This document shows positions 5,452 to 7,431 of a stretch of DNA of 7,431 nt, piece after piece (position 1 is the first letter of the stretch; each line of letters begins with the position of its first letter). The position numbers and the translations under genes were made by a program. The notes beneath the pieces are model-generated. The model did no database searches, was not told the DNA's origin, and saw only the letters and a program-made list of their open reading frames with translations. This DNA is from Spirochaetia bacterium. GTDB taxonomy: Bacteria > Spirochaetota > Spirochaetia > Treponematales > Breznakiellaceae. The stretch spans positions 1 through 7,431 of the forward strand of contig BNUR01000139.1 of the NCBI GenBank assembly GCA_025997495.1. Reading direction: 5' to 3'.

Positions 5452-5476
5452 TTTTAATTAAAATTTACTATATAAT
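5446..5476 (+). promoter_or_regulatory. Candidate promoter upstream of the Lon homologue
   Basis: TATAAT (5471-5476) is a perfect -10 box. The best -35 candidate, TTGTAA (5446-5451), lies 19 bp upstream and overlaps the lpxB stop codon. A perfect 16-bp AT palindrome (5450-5465) fills most of the spacer and could be an operator. Transcription would start near 5483, giving a leader of about 98 nt that contains a REP-like hairpin (5529-5548). I see no convincing heat-shock promoter, although lon genes often have one. Confidence 0.5.
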
Positions 5477-5525
5477 GCATATAAAGCGATGTGTTCGTGT
5501 CAAAATTGCACCGAATTGATAGATT

Positions 5526-5548
5526 GTCATTCCGGCGAAGGCCGGAAT
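5526..5548 (+). repeat. REP-like hairpin in the leader of the Lon homologue
   Basis: ATTCCGGC (5529-5536) and GCCGGAAT (5541-5548) form a perfect 8-bp stem with a GAAG loop, preceded by the shared GTC seed. It lies between the candidate promoter and the ribosome binding site (AAGGAA at 5568-5573). Translating through it upstream of the true start gives the repeat-derived peptide SFRRRPESREP, which is not part of the protein. Confidence 0.75.
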
Positions 5549-5580
5549 CACGCGAACCCAGAGATAAAAGGAAACATAAG

Positions 5581-7356
5581 ATGAAACAATATTTTATATT
5601 CCCAACAAACGATGTTGTTTTCCAGCCGGATATTATTACCCAGGTACATGTCGGCGACGACATTGCGGCGGACGTTATGCGCGTAATTTCCAACACCGAT
5701 TTGTCGGATGACGGAAATGAACCGCACCGCAGTGTGATTTTGGTGCCGGTTGACAATGACACTTATGACTTTTACGATGTCGGAACATACGCCGATGTTT
5801 TGCAATCGGTGCAATTGTCGGACAAGTCTTTTCAATGCACTTTGAAAACCCGGTTTCCGGTCCGCATATCAAATGTGGAAAAAGTCGGGCTCGCAATGGT
5901 GGGCCATATTGAACGCATCGAGCAGATTGACGACAGCAAAGATATAATCATTGAAGAATTGCGCAGCAATGTGGTCAAAAACCTGCTGATGACAATGGTC
6001 AAAGGCGACCAGGTTGCGCGCCTTGCGAATATTCCGGAATTAAATATTTTCATACACGAAGCCGCGCGTCTGGCAAAATTGCCGATAGAAGATGTGCTGG
6101 GCATTTTGCAAATGAAAACTTTCCGTGAAAAATTGGCGTCGCTGATTGAAAAAATAGAATTGAAATTGAAATTGGACGAAGTGAGCCATCACATTGACGA
6201 ACGCGTGCGCGAACAATTTGAAAACGGCCGCAAGGAAGCGTATTTGCAGGAAAAAATCCATTTGATGCGACAAGAATTGGGCGAAGACGACGATGACGGA
6301 ATCGACGCGTTAAAGGCGCGCATTGACGCGGCGCCGCTGTCCGCCGACGCGCGCGAAAAGGTATTGGCCGAATGGAAGCGTCTGAAAAATGCGGGTCCGC
6401 ACAGCGGAAGCGAAATTGCGGTTATACAGACTTGGCTGGACGAAGTGTTGGCGATGCCTTGGGGCAAGACTGACAAGACGGAAATTGATTTGGCGGCCGC
6501 GAAACAGATTTTGGACGAAGACCATTGTGGAATGGATTTTGTAAAGGAACGCATTTTGGAACATTTGGCGGTGATGAAGCGCACAAACAGCGAACGCGGC
6601 GCGATTATGTGCTTGGTCGGTTCGCCGGGTGTTGGAAAAACATCGCTGGGCAAATCCGTGGCGCGCGCATTGGGCCGCGCATACAGCCGGATTTCCTTGG
6701 GCGGCGTGTCAGACGAAGCATTGTTCCGCGGACACCGCAAGACATATATCGGGTCAATGCCCGGGCGGATTATGGACGCGTTGAAGCGGGCGAAGACATC
6801 CAATCCGGTGATTGTTTTGGATGAAATTGACAAATTGGGGCGCGATTACCGCGGCGACCCCGAGGCGGCGTTATTGGAAGTCTTGGACCCGGAACAGAAT
6901 AAAACTTTTCGCGATAATTATTTGGAAGTGGATTTTGATTTGTCGGGTGTTATGTTTATCGCGACTGCGAATGCTTTGAATTTGTCGCCCGCATTGAAAG
7001 ACCGGATGGAGATTATTCAAATGTCGGATTATGTTGAAGACGAAAAAATAAATATCGCGCGCAAACATTTATTGCCGCAGGTTGCGGCGGATACGGGTTG
7101 GGATATAAACAAAATCAATATAACGGACGACGTGATGCGCTATATCATCCGCGAATATACAAATGAAGCAGGGGTGCGGAATCTGCGGCGACAATTGGCG
7201 GCATTGCTGCGCGCGGCGTTGTATCAAACGAAATGCGAAACGGACACTTATGATTTCACTTTGGATGCAGTGCAGAAATTGTTGCGGCAAACGAACCCGG
7301 CCGTGATGAATAAAATCGGATTCAGGGCGTCCGCCAGAAATGAAGCCCGCATATAA
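5581..7356 (+). CDS. lon: Lon-family AAA+ ATPase lacking the protease domain
   Basis: Lon proteases unfold and degrade damaged or regulatory proteins in the cytoplasm. This product has 591 residues (E. coli Lon 784). A shortened, diverged LonN domain comes first (FPTNDVVFQPDI..VGDDI), followed by the helical neck with AYLQEKIHLMRQELGE (220-235). The AAA+ module is complete: Walker A GSPGVGKT (347-354), RGHRKTYIGSMPGR, Walker B VLDEID (412-417), sensor-1 N464, arginine finger R475 (LKDRME) and sensor-2 R533 (EAGVRNLRR). The protein then ends after MNKIGFRASARNEARI. No Ser-Lys domain follows: the usual TGLAWTEVGG and PKDGPSAG motifs are absent from all three downstream + frames within the window. 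It is either a truncated lon or an ATPase/chaperone-only form. I chose ATG 5581 because AAGGAA lies 7 nt before it; the frame from GTG 5491 adds only repeat-encoded residues. Confidence 0.88.
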   Translation: MKQYFIFPTNDVVFQPDIITQVHVGDDIAADVMRVISNTDLSDDGNEPHRSVILVPVDNDTYDFYDVGTYADVLQSVQLSDKSFQCTLKTRFPVRISNVEKVGLAMVGHIERIEQIDDSKDIIIEELRSNVVKNLLMTMVKGDQVARLANIPELNIFIHEAARLAKLPIEDVLGILQMKTFREKLASLIEKIELKLKLDEVSHHIDERVREQFENGRKEAYLQEKIHLMRQELGEDDDDGIDALKARIDAAPLSADAREKVLAEWKRLKNAGPHSGSEIAVIQTWLDEVLAMPWGKTDKTEIDLAAAKQILDEDHCGMDFVKERILEHLAVMKRTNSERGAIMCLVGSPGVGKTSLGKSVARALGRAYSRISLGGVSDEALFRGHRKTYIGSMPGRIMDALKRAKTSNPVIVLDEIDKLGRDYRGDPEAALLEVLDPEQNKTFRDNYLEVDFDLSGVMFIATANALNLSPALKDRMEIIQMSDYVEDEKINIARKHLLPQVAADTGWDINKINITDDVMRYIIREYTNEAGVRNLRRQLAALLRAALYQTKCETDTYDFTLDAVQKLLRQTNPAVMNKIGFRASARNEARI

Positions 7357-7401
7357 ATTCCCCTCCTTTGGAGGGGTGCCGCGAAGCGGCGGGGAGGGTT
7401 T
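7357..7401 (-). repeat. GC-rich palindromic element, type 2, copy 2
   Basis: The element starts on the base after the stop codon of the Lon homologue. CCCCTCC (7360-7366) pairs with GGAGGGG (7370-7376) around TTT, and GCCGC (7378-7382) pairs with GCGGC (7386-7390) around GAA. A GGGGAGGG tract (7391-7398) and TTT follow. Its reverse complement matches the layout of copy 1 at 184-231. The GGGGAGGG end also looks like a ribosome binding site for the gene that starts at 7402. Confidence 0.75.
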
Positions 7402-7431
7402 ATGGTCCAAGAAAACATTTTAATAATTGAC
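7402..7431 (+). CDS. Start of a gene running out of the window (first 10 codons)
   Basis: The ATG at 7402 opens the peptide MVQENILIID up to the window end. GGAGG at 7393-7397, formed by the end of the repeat element, lies 4 nt upstream, slightly close but usable. A hydrophobic strand ending in Asp at the very start suits a response regulator receiver domain or GMP synthetase (GuaA, usually ILIIDFGSQ). Ten residues cannot decide, so no function is assigned. Confidence 0.5.
   Translation, partial: MVQENILIID

Noticed and set aside
5491..5580. Upstream GTG start for the Lon homologue, adding 30 residues
   Set aside because: The extra peptide (SFRRRPESREP and so on) is read from the REP-like hairpin, and ATG 5581 has a good AAGGAA site.
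6189..6833. Minus-strand open frame of 214 residues
   Set aside because: It is antisense to the conserved AAA+ part of the Lon homologue; the Ser/Arg-rich product matches nothing and is explained by codon bias on the other strand.
1..7431. tRNA or rRNA genes, insertion sequences with transposases, phage genes
   Set aside because: None could be recognised in any part of the window.

Overview
The window looks like a piece of a chromosome from an uncultured, probably host-associated alphaproteobacterium. The evidence is a lipid A pair (lpxA, lpxB), an alphaproteobacterial-style TrmN6-like methyltransferase, a divergent Lon, moderate-to-low GC, and many small GC-rich palindromes in spacers and even inside a gene, as described for Rickettsia. 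The taxonomic call is an inference from protein style and repeat content; no rRNA or other marker is present.

Layout. Positions 2-172 hold the 3' end of a Cys-containing protein on the + strand. Positions 173-498 are a repeat-rich spacer with two GC-rich palindromic elements, a long imperfect hairpin, a REP-like hairpin and a terminator facing left. Two genes on the minus strand follow: a membrane-anchored TPR protein (499-1533), with a perfect-consensus sigma70-type promoter abutting the upstream stop codon, and a TrmN6-like N6-adenine methyltransferase (1601-2224). A 41-bp divergent spacer leads into a + strand series: an unrecognised protein with about ten membrane segments (2266-3279), lpxA (3335-4198), lpxB (4270-5451), a Lon-family ATPase without a protease domain (5581-7356), and the first ten codons of another gene (7402 onward).

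How the genes relate. LpxA and LpxB catalyse the first acylation and the disaccharide-forming step of lipid A synthesis, so the cell makes an LPS-type outer membrane. The multi-pass protein just upstream has no assignable role. The TPR protein is probably an inner-membrane protein with its repeats in the periplasm.

Most notable points. (1) lpxB carries an in-frame palindromic element of about 100 bp that matches, in inverted orientation, an element in the 330-399 spacer; it adds about 33 residues to the N-terminal domain while the rest of LpxB stays intact. (2) The Lon homologue has an intact ATPase module but stops where the Ser-Lys protease domain should begin. The stop is followed at once by a second type of palindromic element, whose end supplies the likely ribosome binding site of the next gene. 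(3) LpxA has an insertion of about 20 residues and an altered acyl-chain ruler position. (4) At least five short hairpins share a GTCATYCC seed and sit at gene borders.
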